A program made the position numbers and the translations under genes. A stretch of 64,000 bases of DNA from Sphingomonas zeae (GTDB lineage Bacteria > Pseudomonadota > Alphaproteobacteria > Sphingomonadales > Sphingomonadaceae), in NCBI RefSeq assembly GCF_014197135.1, contig NZ_JACIFA010000002.1, positions 409,908 through 473,907 on the forward strand, written 5' to 3'. The notes beneath the pieces are model-generated. The model was given only the letters and a program-made list of their open reading frames with translations, was not told the origin of the DNA and made no database searches. Shown one piece after another: positions 45,687 through 54,812 of the stretch. Within the stretch, counting starts at the first letter, position 1; every line of letters starts with the position of its first letter.

Positions 45687-47654
45687 ATGCATTTCCGCCA
45701 ATTCCTGCTAGCTGCGAGCGCGCTCGCCATCCTGACGCCCGCCACTGCGCAACAAGCGCGCCCCACCGACCAGCAGCCGGTGAAGGTCGTGACCGACTCG
45801 ACGGTCGGTGACATCCCGGCGCATTTCACTCCGCCGACCGATGTGGCGGAGCGGGACTATATCAAGCGGGAAGTGATGATCCCGATGCGCGATGGCGTAA
45901 AGCTCTACACCGTCATCGTGATCCCCAAAGGTGCGGTGAACGCGCCGATCGTGCTGACCCGCACGCCCTATAATGCGGCGGGCCGCGCCAAGCGGTCTGA
46001 CAGCACCAAAATGATCGAAGCGCTGCCGCTGGCGGACGAGGAGTTCGTGAAGGCGGGCTATATTCGTGTCTACCAGGACATTCGCGGCAAATATGGTTCG
46101 GAGGGCGACTATGTCGTGACCCGCCCCGTCATCGGACCGCTGAACGCGACCAAGGTCGATCACACCACCGATGCCTATGACACGATCGACTGGCTGGTGA
46201 ACAAGGCGAATCTGCCCCAGTCCAACGGCCGCGTCGGCATGATCGGTTCGTCCTACGAGGGGTTCACCGTCGTCATGGCGCTCCTGAACCCACACCCCGC
46301 GCTGAAGGTCGCAGCGCCCGAAAGCCCGATGATCGACGGCTGGATGGGCGATGACTGGTTCCATTACGGCGCGTTCCGCCTCGCCAACATCGCTTGGATC
46401 GGGTCGCAGACCGGCTACAAGGGCGAGGGCAAGGCGCCGTCGAGTGGCGGCTATGACGATTACGAGAATTTCCGCACCGGCTCGGCGAACGACTGGGCGA
46501 AGAAGTCGGGTTACGACCAGCTGCCCTTCTGGCAGCGGATCGTCCAGCATCCGGCCTATGACTTCTACTGGCAGGGTCAGGCGCTCGACAAGCTGCTGGC
46601 GGCCAATCCCTCCAATGTGCCCACCCTCTGGGAACAGGGGCTGTGGGATCAGGAGGACATGTACGGCGCGATCACGTCCTGGGAAGCGTTGAAGGCCAAG
46701 GGCAAGCTGGGCAACAACTATCTGGTGATGGGGCCGTGGCGGCATAGCCAGATCAACCGGACCGGCACCAGCCTGGGCGCGTTCCAATGGAATGGCGACA
46801 CCGCCAAGCAGTTCCGCGAGGACATGGTCCTCCCGCTGTTCAACCAGTATCTGAAGGACGGTCCGGCGGCGAACCTGCCCAGTGCCGCCATCTACAACAC
46901 CGGTGAAAACCATTGGGACAAGCTGACCCAGTGGCCGCTCGCCTGCCAGAGCGGATGCGCCGCGCCGCTGACCCCGCTCTATCTGGCGGACGACAAGGGC
47001 TTGAGCTTCGACAAGCCGGGGGCCGGGACGGACGCCTATGTCTCCGATCCGGCCAATCCGGTGCCGCACCTCTCGCGGCCGGTGAACTTCAATGACGGCC
47101 GCTGGGGGGACTGGCTGGTCAGCGATCAGCGTCATGTCGATGGCCGCACCGACGTCGTGACCTATACCGGGCCTGTCCTGACAAAGGCGGTGCGCGTATC
47201 GGGTGCGCCGATCGCCGACCTGTTCGCGCGCACGACCGGCACCGACGGCGATTTCGTGGTGAAGATCATCGACGTGGCCCCGCCCGAGGATGCGATCGAT
47301 CCGAAGATGGGCGGTTATGAGCTGCCGATCAGCCTCGATATCTTCCGCGGCCGCTATCGCAACAGCTTCTCCAACCCGACCGCCATCCCGGCGGGCAAGG
47401 TGCAGGAATATAAGTTCCGCCTGCCGACGGTGAACCATGTGTTCCAGCCGGGGCACCGGATCATGATCCAGGTCCAGTCCAGCCTGTTCCCGCTCTATGA
47501 CCGCAACCCGCAGACCTTCGTGCCCAACATCTTCACGGCCAAGGCCAGCGATTACAAAAAGGCGACGATCACGCTGGAGCGCGGCGGCGCGAATGCCAGC
47601 CGTGTCTGGTTGCCGGTCGTACCGCTCGACCAGTCGGCGGTGATGGCGCGCTGA
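45687..47654 (+). CDS. Alpha-amino-acid ester hydrolase / CocE-NonD family hydrolase
   Basis: A 655-residue exported serine hydrolase with a signal peptide (residues 1-21). The alpha/beta-hydrolase core has the nucleophile motif GSSYEGFT near residue 188, an Asp in WDQEDMYG near 320 and the His in GPWRHSQ near 352. A jelly-roll C-terminal domain (X-Pro dipeptidyl peptidase type) follows. GxSYxG, with its tyrosine, is the signature of alpha-amino-acid ester hydrolases, which hydrolyse or synthesise beta-lactam side-chain esters. The natural substrate is unknown. Confidence 0.9.
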   Translation: MHFRQFLLAASALAILTPATAQQARPTDQQPVKVVTDSTVGDIPAHFTPPTDVAERDYIKREVMIPMRDGVKLYTVIVIPKGAVNAPIVLTRTPYNAAGRAKRSDSTKMIEALPLADEEFVKAGYIRVYQDIRGKYGSEGDYVVTRPVIGPLNATKVDHTTDAYDTIDWLVNKANLPQSNGRVGMIGSSYEGFTVVMALLNPHPALKVAAPESPMIDGWMGDDWFHYGAFRLANIAWIGSQTGYKGEGKAPSSGGYDDYENFRTGSANDWAKKSGYDQLPFWQRIVQHPAYDFYWQGQALDKLLAANPSNVPTLWEQGLWDQEDMYGAITSWEALKAKGKLGNNYLVMGPWRHSQINRTGTSLGAFQWNGDTAKQFREDMVLPLFNQYLKDGPAANLPSAAIYNTGENHWDKLTQWPLACQSGCAAPLTPLYLADDKGLSFDKPGAGTDAYVSDPANPVPHLSRPVNFNDGRWGDWLVSDQRHVDGRTDVVTYTGPVLTKAVRVSGAPIADLFARTTGTDGDFVVKIIDVAPPEDAIDPKMGGYELPISLDIFRGRYRNSFSNPTAIPAGKVQEYKFRLPTVNHVFQPGHRIMIQVQSSLFPLYDRNPQTFVPNIFTAKASDYKKATITLERGGANASRVWLPVVPLDQSAVMAR

Positions 47655-47664
47655 ATCTTTTTTT

Positions 47665-47693
47665 CGGGCGGGGGCCGCATTGACCCCCGCCCG
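47665..47693. terminator. Strong hairpin after the ester hydrolase gene
   Basis: CGGGCGGGGG pairs with CCCCCGCCCG around CCGCATTGA. The T-run lies before the stem on the plus strand, so it is not a classical terminator for the hydrolase gene; it may act as an RNA-stabilising 3' structure. Confidence 0.45.
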
Positions 47694-47751
47694 GATGGAT
47701 TTGTCCAAACAAAGCCTTGGAGCCGCGGCCAGGTAGCGTTATCGTGGCTGC

Positions 47752-48921
47752 GTGGCTCTCCCACCACCTTCATCACCGCCTTTGCCGCTGCCGGGCGAAG
47801 CGATCGAAACGGCTGCGGCCGGTCCTGCCGATGGCCAGCGCTATCTGTCGCTGGTGGCGGCCGCGACCGACCAGCTGATGGCCGCCGACGATCCCGGCGC
47901 GATGATCGATTCGCTGTTCGCGCTGATTCGCAAAGACCTGCGGCTCGATGTGTTCTTCCATTTTCGCCGCGATGGCGACGCCGTGCGGCTGGAAACCTCT
48001 GGTGGGCTGACCCCGGCCGAGCGACAGTCGGCATCTGGCCTGGATGTCGGCCCCTCCGCCTGCGGACAGGTGATGCGCGAGCGTCGGACGCTCCACCTGA
48101 CCGATATCCAGACCAGTGACGAGGCGCGGACCGGCTTTGTCCGGTCGTTGGGGGTGGACGTCTATCTGTGTATGCCGCTGGTCCATGGCGACGAGGTGTT
48201 GGGCACGCTGGGCTTCGGACGGCGGGCGGCAGAGCCCTTTGACGGGGAGGAACAGCGACTGCTGATGCTGCTATGCCATTATGCCGCGCTGGCGCAGCAT
48301 CGGTTGCGGATCGAGCAGGCGCTCCGGCGTGGGCTCGAAACCCAGGCACGGTTGCTGGCCGAGCTGAACCACCGTGTCCGCAACGCGCTTCAGGTCGCGA
48401 TCGGCCTGGTGTCGCATGAGCGCCGCGAGGCTCGGGATCCCGAGACGCGCGGGGCGCTGATGCGCGCGGCTGAGCGGCTGCAGGTGCTGGCAAGCGCGCA
48501 TCGGCCGCTTTACGCGACCGCCGATCCGGGACTGGTCGACCTGCCCGCGCTATTCGGCGACGTGATCACCCAGTTGCGCGGCGATCCGGGCATTCCCCCC
48601 ATTACGGTAGCCAGCCCGGTGGCGGTGCCGATCGAGCGTGCGGTCGCGGCTGCGCTGCTTCTGGACGCGCTGATGGTGGAAGGGGCAGGGGTGCCGCGCA
48701 TCAGCTTCGCTGTGAGCGGCGCCCAGGGGAACGAAATCCTGCGCATCTCGTTTGAGGCGATCGGGTGGGGACGCATTGCCGATCTGATCGACCGTGATCG
48801 CCTGGTTATGCGGCTTTGCCATCAATTGCGCGCGACATTGACGAATGAGGATGATGGGTGCCTGATCTTGGTCATGCCGCATGACGGCGGCGCACACGGG
48901 ACTCGCCCCGCATCCCATTGA
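47752..48921 (+). CDS. GAF plus HWE/HisKA_2 histidine kinase-like protein lacking a functional ATPase domain
   Basis: The 389-residue protein from a GTG start has a GAF domain (residues 30-185), then a HisKA_2/HWE dimerisation helix with the phospho-acceptor His in LAELNHRVRNALQVAIGL. The region that should bind ATP has no recognisable N box (NELxxNAxKH is replaced by LLLDALMVEGA) and no DxGxG box. It therefore looks like a phosphotransfer protein rather than a kinase. It overlaps the next gene, a single receiver domain, by 41 bp. Confidence 0.8.
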   Translation: MALPPPSSPPLPLPGEAIETAAAGPADGQRYLSLVAAATDQLMAADDPGAMIDSLFALIRKDLRLDVFFHFRRDGDAVRLETSGGLTPAERQSASGLDVGPSACGQVMRERRTLHLTDIQTSDEARTGFVRSLGVDVYLCMPLVHGDEVLGTLGFGRRAAEPFDGEEQRLLMLLCHYAALAQHRLRIEQALRRGLETQARLLAELNHRVRNALQVAIGLVSHERREARDPETRGALMRAAERLQVLASAHRPLYATADPGLVDLPALFGDVITQLRGDPGIPPITVASPVAVPIERAVAAALLLDALMVEGAGVPRISFAVSGAQGNEILRISFEAIGWGRIADLIDRDRLVMRLCHQLRATLTNEDDGCLILVMPHDGGAHGTRPASH

Positions 48922-49348
48922 CGAGCCAACCGACGAGACGCCGCTGAATCTCCTTATCATCGAGGATGAAGCACTGGTGGCGATGCTGGTTGAGGATGCT
49001 CTGACGCTGCATGGACACCGGGTCATCGGCATTGCCGACACGGTCGCCGCCGCCATGGCGCTGGTCGATGCGGAGCGGCCCGATATGGCGCTTTGCGACG
49101 TGAAGCTGGCCGATGGCGACAGCGGCGTGACCGCCGCGCAACTGCTGGCCGATCGCGGTATTCCTTGCGTTTTCCTCAGCGGCAATTGCCCCGAGCGCGC
49201 CGGCCATCCGCTGGTGATCGGCTGCATCGCCAAGCCGTTCCGTGCCGGAAGCCTGGGGGCTGCCGTCCGCGCCGCGCATCTGACTGCGACCGGCAAGCGG
49301 CCCAACGATCCGCCGCCCGCCCTGACATTCTATCACGAGGAACGATAA
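48881..49348 (+). CDS. Single-domain response regulator
   Basis: The 155-residue protein has a short N-terminal lead and one receiver domain: IIEDEALVAMLVEDAL, phospho-Asp in ALCDVKLADGDSG, FLSGN and the Lys of AKPFR. No output domain is present. Its first 41 bp overlap the HWE kinase-like gene, so the two proteins are coproduced, and the pair is probably one phosphorelay unit. Confidence 0.85.
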   Translation: MTAAHTGLAPHPIDEPTDETPLNLLIIEDEALVAMLVEDALTLHGHRVIGIADTVAAAMALVDAERPDMALCDVKLADGDSGVTAAQLLADRGIPCVFLSGNCPERAGHPLVIGCIAKPFRAGSLGAAVRAAHLTATGKRPNDPPPALTFYHEER

Positions 49349-49425
49349 AGCAGGGGGCGTCCGACCGAACGCGTGAAGTCGCGATCAGATGGGAAAGGGG
49401 GTTCTGCTTGAACACATGGCGACGA

Positions 49426-49899
49426 TCACGCCCCCGTGCGGCCACCAATGGAGCCCGCTCCCGGCCCGGTCTCGACCCGCGTTTCAAGGGCCAGCTCCAG
49501 CCGGTCGAGGATGCGCGCAAAATCGCCAAAATCCTCCTCGGTCAACAGACTGAACGCCTGTTCTATCAGTTCGCGGCGAAGCGGCTCGGTCTGGCGCAGG
49601 ACTTGGCGGCCCTTGTCGGTGATATCCAATCGCTTGGCGCGCCGGTCGACCAGATCGGGCACACGAATGACCAGCGCGTCGCGCTCCATCGTGTCGATCG
49701 CCTGGGTCACGGTACGGGGCGCGAGATCGAACCATTCCGCGACATCCGCCGCGCGGACCGGCGCATTGTTCGCAATGTAATGCAGCATCTTGGTCCGCGC
49801 CAGCGACGCGCCTTCCGCCACCATGCGCCGGTCGAGCACACGATGCATCAGGCTATAGATGCGGCCATAGCGTATCGCCAGTTGAACATGATCGATCAT
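49426..49899 (-). CDS. MarR family transcriptional regulator
   Basis: A 157-residue MarR protein with a winged helix (LARTKMLHYIANNAPVRAADVAEWFDLAPRTVTQAIDTMERDALVIRVPDLVDRRAKRLDITDKG). The ATG at 49899 starts at the conserved helix; a longer frame is not convincing. It is divergent from the emrAB-type operon, the usual arrangement for a drug-responsive repressor of that operon. An inverted repeat, CTTGC/GCAAG, at 49925-49942 may be its operator. Confidence 0.88.
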   Translation of the reverse strand: MIDHVQLAIRYGRIYSLMHRVLDRRMVAEGASLARTKMLHYIANNAPVRAADVAEWFDLAPRTVTQAIDTMERDALVIRVPDLVDRRAKRLDITDKGRQVLRQTEPLRRELIEQAFSLLTEEDFGDFARILDRLELALETRVETGPGAGSIGGRTGA

Positions 49900-49996
49900 A
49901 ATATGAGGTGGCTCAATAAATGGTCTTGCCTTATTGTGCAAGTGCGAGCAAATGCACCATCCAGTGATTTTTGATTCCATCGACAGGGAGGCCGGT

Positions 49997-51193
49997 GTGG
50001 CCGACGCAAACCAAGTGAATGAGGGGCAGGACGCAGAGCGCGAAGACGCCAGCGCGGCCGAGGACAAGACCCCCGTATCGCCCGCCAAGAAGCGGCGTAT
50101 CCGCATCATCCTGCTGGTCGTCGCGGCGGTGGTCGTGATCGGCGGCGTGTTCTGGTATGCGAACTACAAGAGCGTCGGCCAGTATATGCAGGCGACCAAT
50201 GACGCCTTCATTCAGGCGGATGCCGTCACCGTCGCGCCCAAGGTCTCCGGCTATGTCGACAAGGTATTCGTCGGCGAGAACCAGAATGTCCAGGCCGGCC
50301 AGCCGCTGCTTCAGATCGACACCCGCGATTACCGCGCCCAGACCGCGCAGATCGAGGCCCAGATCGGCGTCGCCCGCGCCAATGCTGAGGGCGTCCAGGC
50401 CCAGATCAAGGAGCAGCAGGCCGCCATCGATCGCGCGCAGGCCGAGCTTCGCGCGGCGCAGAGCGATGCCGCCTTCGCCCAGGCCGAAGTGACGCGCTAT
50501 ACCCCGCTCGCCGCTTCGGGCGCGGAGAGCCGCGAGCGTCTGTCGCAGCTTCAGAACCAGGCGCGCCAGGCCAATGCCCGCGTCGCCAGCGCCTCTGCGG
50601 CACTCGCCGCATCGCGTCGTCGCATCGGCACGCTTGATGCCCAGGTGCAGCAGGCCCGCTCGCAGGGTCAGGCCGCCCGGGCGCAGCTGGATGCCGCCGA
50701 AGTCAATCTGGGCTCGACCCTTATCCGCGCGTCGATCGCGGGGCGCGTCGGCAACAAGACGGTGCGCGTCGGCCAGTTCCTTCAGGCGGGCACCCGGACC
50801 ATGTCGATCGTGCCGGTCAGCCAGCTCTATATTAACGCGAACTTCAAGGAAACGCAGATGGGCCTGATGCGCCCGGGTCAGCCGGTGAAGATCGATGTCG
50901 ATGCGCTGCCAGGCGTCGAGATAAAGGGGCATGTCGAAAGCGTGGCGCCTGGCACCGGCGCGCAATTCTCGCTGCTGCCGCCGCAGAACGCGACCGGGAA
51001 CTTCACCAAGATCGTGCAGCGCATCCCCGTGCGCATCGCGGTCGATGCCGATGCGCAGACCCGCGCGCTGCTGGTGCCGGGCATGTCGGTCGATGTGACC
51101 GTTGACACCCGCTCCGCCAAGGGCGCGCTCAAGCGGATCGCCGAGCAGCAGGAACAGCATAACGAAGCGCGACAGGGGGCGCAGGGTCGGTGA
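49997..51193 (+). CDS. emrA: EmrA/HlyD family membrane fusion protein
   Basis: The 398-residue periplasmic adaptor has one N-terminal membrane helix (IILLVVAAVVVIGGVFWY), biotinyl-lipoyl halves (TVAPKVSGYVDKVFV, QNVQAGQPLLQID and IRASIAGRVGNKTV), a long coiled-coil hairpin and a beta-barrel domain. It links the EmrB pump to an outer-membrane channel. I took the GTG at 49997 with AGGGAGG upstream; 21 extra codons to the ATG at 49934 lack support. The stop overlaps the emrB GTG. Confidence 0.92.
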   Translation: MADANQVNEGQDAEREDASAAEDKTPVSPAKKRRIRIILLVVAAVVVIGGVFWYANYKSVGQYMQATNDAFIQADAVTVAPKVSGYVDKVFVGENQNVQAGQPLLQIDTRDYRAQTAQIEAQIGVARANAEGVQAQIKEQQAAIDRAQAELRAAQSDAAFAQAEVTRYTPLAASGAESRERLSQLQNQARQANARVASASAALAASRRRIGTLDAQVQQARSQGQAARAQLDAAEVNLGSTLIRASIAGRVGNKTVRVGQFLQAGTRTMSIVPVSQLYINANFKETQMGLMRPGQPVKIDVDALPGVEIKGHVESVAPGTGAQFSLLPPQNATGNFTKIVQRIPVRIAVDADAQTRALLVPGMSVDVTVDTRSAKGALKRIAEQQEQHNEARQGAQGR

Positions 51194-52782
51194 GCGCCGC
51201 CGCCGCCTCGTCCAGGGGCGCCCCCGCCAAGGGTAGTAAGGCTGCCCCGGCGGGGGGCGCCCCAGCCAAGGCCGATCTGACCGCATGGCTCGCGGTCGCG
51301 GCGGGCAGCATCGGCGCGTTGATGGCGACGCTCGACATCTCGATCGTCAATTCCGCGCTACCCACCATTCAGGGTGAGATCGGTGCGAGCGGTACGGAGG
51401 GGACGTGGATCGCGACCTCCTATCTGGTCGCCGAGATCGTCATTATTCCGCTATCGGCCTGGCTGGAGCGACTGCTCGGCCTGCGCACCTTTCTGCTCAT
51501 CGCGTCGATCCTGTTCACGGGCTTTTCGATGTTGTGCGGCGTGTCGACCAATTTGACGATGATGATCATCGGCCGCGCGGGGCAGGGCATCACGGGTGGC
51601 GCGCTGATCCCGACAGCACTGACCATTATCGCAACGCGCCTGCCGCGCGAGCAGCAGCCGATTGGCACCGCCTTTTTCGGCGTCACCGCCATTCTCGGCC
51701 CCGTCATGGGGCCGCTGATCGGCGGCTGGCTGACCGAGAATATCAGCTGGCATTACGCCTTCTTCCTCAATCTGCCGGTCGGGGCGGTGCTCGTGACCCT
51801 GTTGCTCGTCGGCCTGCCGCATCAAAAACCGCACCTGTCGGAGCTGATGAAGGCGGACTGGCTCGGCATCGCCGGCCTCGCTCTGGGCCTTGGCGGCCTG
51901 ACCGTCGTGCTGGAAGAAGGCCAGCGCGAGCAGTGGTTCGAATCGCGCGAGATCATCGAGCTGACCATCGTGTCGATCATCGGCTTCGCGCTGTTGTTCG
52001 CCGGGCAGTTCGTGGCGTCGCGCCCCGTTATCCGCTTGAAGCTGTTGCTGGATCGCCAGTTCGGCAGCGTGGTCATCATGGGTATCGTGCTGGGCATGGT
52101 GCTCTATGGCACCTCCTATGTGATCCCGCAGTTCCTGGCGGCGATCGCGGGGTATAATGCGTTCCAGGCGGGCAAGGTCGTGCTGCTCAGCGGCATCCCC
52201 AGCCTCATCATGATGCCCTTCACGCCGTTCCTGATCAAAAAGGTCGACATCCGGATCGCGGTCGGGCTGGGGCTGGGCATCATGGCACTCAGCGCCGGCA
52301 TCGATACCGTGCTGACCGCCGATTCCACCGGAAGCTCGTTCACCGACAGCCAGTTGCTGCGCGGCGTCGGCACGATCCTGGGCATGTTGTTCCTGAACCA
52401 GGCAGCGATCTCGTCCGTTCCGCCGTCGCAGGCGGGCGATGCGGCCGGGCTGTTCAGCGCGGCGCGCAATCTGGGCGGATCGTTCGCACTGGCGGGAATT
52501 GCCACGGTGCAGGATCAGCGCAGCTTCCTCCATGAGCGCCGGCTTGAGGAATCGTTATCGGCCAATTCCCAGGCGGTGCACGACTGGCTGTCCGGTCTGT
52601 CGCAGCAATTCGGCAGCACCGAGGCGGGGTATCGCATGATCGGCAATATCGTCCAGCAACAGGCGCTGGTCATGACCTATAACGACCTGTTCTTCATCCT
52701 GTGCGTCGGCATCCTGATGGTGATGCCGCTTGTCCTGTTCCTCCGCCCGCTGCCCAAGGGCGGCCCCGTGGCGATGCATTGA
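51190..52782 (+). CDS. emrB: DHA2 family multidrug MFS transporter EmrB
   Basis: The 530-residue transporter has about 14 membrane segments and the DHA2 features SIGALMATLDISIVNSALPTIQGEIGASGTEGTWI and RAGQGITGGALIPTALTII. It uses proton motive force to expel hydrophobic compounds through EmrA and the outer-membrane factor. The N-terminal 30 residues are Ala/Gly-rich and hydrophilic. The start is a GTG overlapping emrA. Confidence 0.93.
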   Translation: MSAAAASSRGAPAKGSKAAPAGGAPAKADLTAWLAVAAGSIGALMATLDISIVNSALPTIQGEIGASGTEGTWIATSYLVAEIVIIPLSAWLERLLGLRTFLLIASILFTGFSMLCGVSTNLTMMIIGRAGQGITGGALIPTALTIIATRLPREQQPIGTAFFGVTAILGPVMGPLIGGWLTENISWHYAFFLNLPVGAVLVTLLLVGLPHQKPHLSELMKADWLGIAGLALGLGGLTVVLEEGQREQWFESREIIELTIVSIIGFALLFAGQFVASRPVIRLKLLLDRQFGSVVIMGIVLGMVLYGTSYVIPQFLAAIAGYNAFQAGKVVLLSGIPSLIMMPFTPFLIKKVDIRIAVGLGLGIMALSAGIDTVLTADSTGSSFTDSQLLRGVGTILGMLFLNQAAISSVPPSQAGDAAGLFSAARNLGGSFALAGIATVQDQRSFLHERRLEESLSANSQAVHDWLSGLSQQFGSTEAGYRMIGNIVQQQALVMTYNDLFFILCVGILMVMPLVLFLRPLPKGGPVAMH

Positions 52783-52787
52783 GAACC

Positions 52788-54281
52788 ATGATGCGCAAGC
52801 AGCTCTCCCTGATCCCGTTTCTCCTGCTGGGCGCCTGCACTGTCGGGCCGAACTATGCCGGACCGCCAAAGGCGATTGGTTCGGCTGCGACGCCGCCCGC
52901 CGGATTCGCGCGCGCCGACAATACGCTGGCGACCACCGCGCCTGCGGTCGCTGACTGGTGGACGACGCTGAACGATCCGATGCTGACCTGGCTGGAGGAG
53001 CGGGCGCTGGCGTCCAATCCCAACGTCGCGGTGGCGCAGGCGCGGTTGAAGCAGGCCCGCGCCTCGCTGCGGCTGGAGCGCGCCAACCAGGCGCCCAATG
53101 CGAATGCCAGTGCAACTTATCTTCACGCCGATCTGCCCGCACTGGACCTGGGTGGCGGTCAAAGGGAAGGGGAAGGGCAGGGCGGCGCCAATGGCGGCGC
53201 GTCGGGCGGTTCGGGCAGTGGTTCGGGTGGCGGCACCAGTGTCGACTTCTTCAACCTGGGCTTCGATGCCAGCTGGGAGATCGATCTGTTCGGCGGTCGT
53301 CGCCGCACCGTCGAGGCGGCGCGCGCCAGCGCGGCGGCGGCGGAGGCCAATGTCGCCGACGCTCAGGTGTCGCTCAGTGCCGATGTCGCCCAGGCCTATG
53401 TCGGGCTTCGCGATGCGCAACAGCGGCTGATCCTGGCGCGCGAGGCATCGCGGATGCAGCGCGATACGTTGAAGCTGACGGAGCAGCGTTTCGCCAACGG
53501 CACCGCCTCGCAACTGGAGGTCGAGCGGCTGCGCAACCAGGTGGAGAGCACCGATGCACAGATCCTGCCGCTGTCCTCCTCGGTCGAGACCTATCTCAAC
53601 GCGCTGGCCATCCTGATCGGTGAGGCACCGGGCACGCTCGACCAGCGCCTGACCCAGGTGGGGCCGGTGCCGCTGCCACCCGCGCAGGTTGCGGTGGGCG
53701 ATCCGACCACGCTGCTCCAGCGTCGCCCCGATATCCGTGCCGCCGAGCGCAATCTGGCCGCGCAGACCGCCAAGATCGGCGTGGCGGAGGCGGCGAAGTT
53801 CCCCCGCCTCAACCTGATGGGGATCATTGGCATCGGCGGCACCTCGCTCGACGCGCTGACCGATCTCGACAATCTGGTGACGCTGGGCGCGCCAATGCTC
53901 CAGTGGAATGTGCTGAACTTCGGGCGGGCCAATGCGCGGGTCGGCCAGGCCGAGGGGGCGCGTGACGAGGCCGAGGCGCGCTACCGCGGGGCCGTGCTGG
54001 CGGCGCTGCGCGATGCGGAGGATTCGCTGTCGCGTTTCCGGGCGCGGCGCAATACGGTGGCGACGCTGGCACGGGCCAAGGCATCGGCGGATCGCTCGGC
54101 GGTGCTGATGCAACAGCGTTACCGGGCCGGAGCGGCGACGCTGATCGACACGCTGGACGCCGAGCGGCAACGGGTCGCCGCGGACCAGTCGTTGTCGCAG
54201 GCGGTTGCCGGGCTGACGAATGACTATGTGGCGCTGCAAAAGGCGCTCGGCCTGGGCTGGCGCGCCCCGACGGGGACTTAA
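52788..54281 (+). CDS. NodT/TolC-type outer-membrane efflux lipoprotein
   Basis: The 497-residue outer-membrane factor has a lipoprotein signal (SLIPFLLLGACTVGPNY, lipobox LGAC) and two OEP repeats (PNVAVAQARLKQARASLRLERANQAP; RPDIRAAERNLAAQTAKIGVAEAAKFPRLN). It completes the EmrAB tripartite pump five bases after emrB. A Gly/Ser-rich stretch near residues 125-150 (GGANGGASGGSGSGSGG) is an unusual insert. Confidence 0.92.
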   Translation: MMRKQLSLIPFLLLGACTVGPNYAGPPKAIGSAATPPAGFARADNTLATTAPAVADWWTTLNDPMLTWLEERALASNPNVAVAQARLKQARASLRLERANQAPNANASATYLHADLPALDLGGGQREGEGQGGANGGASGGSGSGSGGGTSVDFFNLGFDASWEIDLFGGRRRTVEAARASAAAAEANVADAQVSLSADVAQAYVGLRDAQQRLILAREASRMQRDTLKLTEQRFANGTASQLEVERLRNQVESTDAQILPLSSSVETYLNALAILIGEAPGTLDQRLTQVGPVPLPPAQVAVGDPTTLLQRRPDIRAAERNLAAQTAKIGVAEAAKFPRLNLMGIIGIGGTSLDALTDLDNLVTLGAPMLQWNVLNFGRANARVGQAEGARDEAEARYRGAVLAALRDAEDSLSRFRARRNTVATLARAKASADRSAVLMQQRYRAGAATLIDTLDAERQRVAADQSLSQAVAGLTNDYVALQKALGLGWRAPTGT

Positions 54282-54286
54282 ACGTT

Positions 54287-54417
54287 ATCCTCCCCGGAAC
54301 GGGGAGGGGGACCATGCGCAGCATGGTGGAGGGGGGATTGCAGTAAAGGGCGTCCCCTGGTGAAGCCCCCCTCCGTCAGACCTGCGGTCTGCCACCTCCC
54401 CGTGCCGGGGAGGATCA
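54287..54417. repeat. Composite hairpin repeat, family C, copy 2 (inverted)
   Basis: The same element as 14459-14587 in the opposite orientation, with end hairpins CCTCCCCGG..CCGGGGAGG and inner hairpins ACCATGC-GCA-GCATGGT (54311-54327) and CAGACC-TGC-GGTCTG (54377-54391). It sits between two converging genes, the efflux lipoprotein and the MerR regulator. Confidence 0.88.
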
Positions 54418-54419
54418 AG

Positions 54420-54809
54420 TCAGGCCCCCGCTTTCGCGATCCGTTCGCGCGCTTCGCGCTCGATCGTTTCCAGTTCGTCGACCGTCTGGATCAGCGCGCT
54501 CATCTGCTGGCGAAGTTCGTCCACCCGCTCGCGGCAACGCTCGGCCAGCACGCGCATCTGTTCGACATGCTGCGGATCGGCGTCATAGAGCCGCAGGAAT
54601 TCCTCGATCTCCCGCAGCGAGAAGCCCAGCCGCTTGCCGCGCAGGATCAACTGCATCCGGCCTGTCTCGCGTTTGGAATAGACCCGCGCGGTGCCGATCC
54701 GGCGCGGTTCGATCAGCCCGCGATCTTCATAGAAGCGCAGCGTCCGCGTCGTGACGCCCAGGCTGTTCGCGACATCCTGGATGCCGCGAAGCTCCTCGTT
54801 ATCCCCCAC
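54420..54809 (-). CDS. MerR family transcriptional regulator (fatty-acid locus)
   Basis: A 129-residue MerR protein: winged helix (IQDVANSLGVTTRTLRFYEDRGLIEPRR, TARVYSKRETGRMQLILRGKRLGFSLREIEEFLRLY) and a dimerisation coil. It lacks metal-binding cysteines. It resembles regulators of branched-chain or fatty-acid breakdown genes (LiuR type), and its position three bases after the fadD stop supports that. The start is GTG. Confidence 0.87.
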   Translation of the reverse strand: MGDNEELRGIQDVANSLGVTTRTLRFYEDRGLIEPRRIGTARVYSKRETGRMQLILRGKRLGFSLREIEEFLRLYDADPQHVEQMRVLAERCRERVDELRQQMSALIQTVDELETIEREARERIAKAGA

Positions 54810-54812
54810 CGT

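Noticed and set aside
47665..47693. Classical terminator for the ester hydrolase gene
   Set aside because: The stem is strong but the T-run is upstream of the stem on the coding strand, so it was recorded only as a hairpin.
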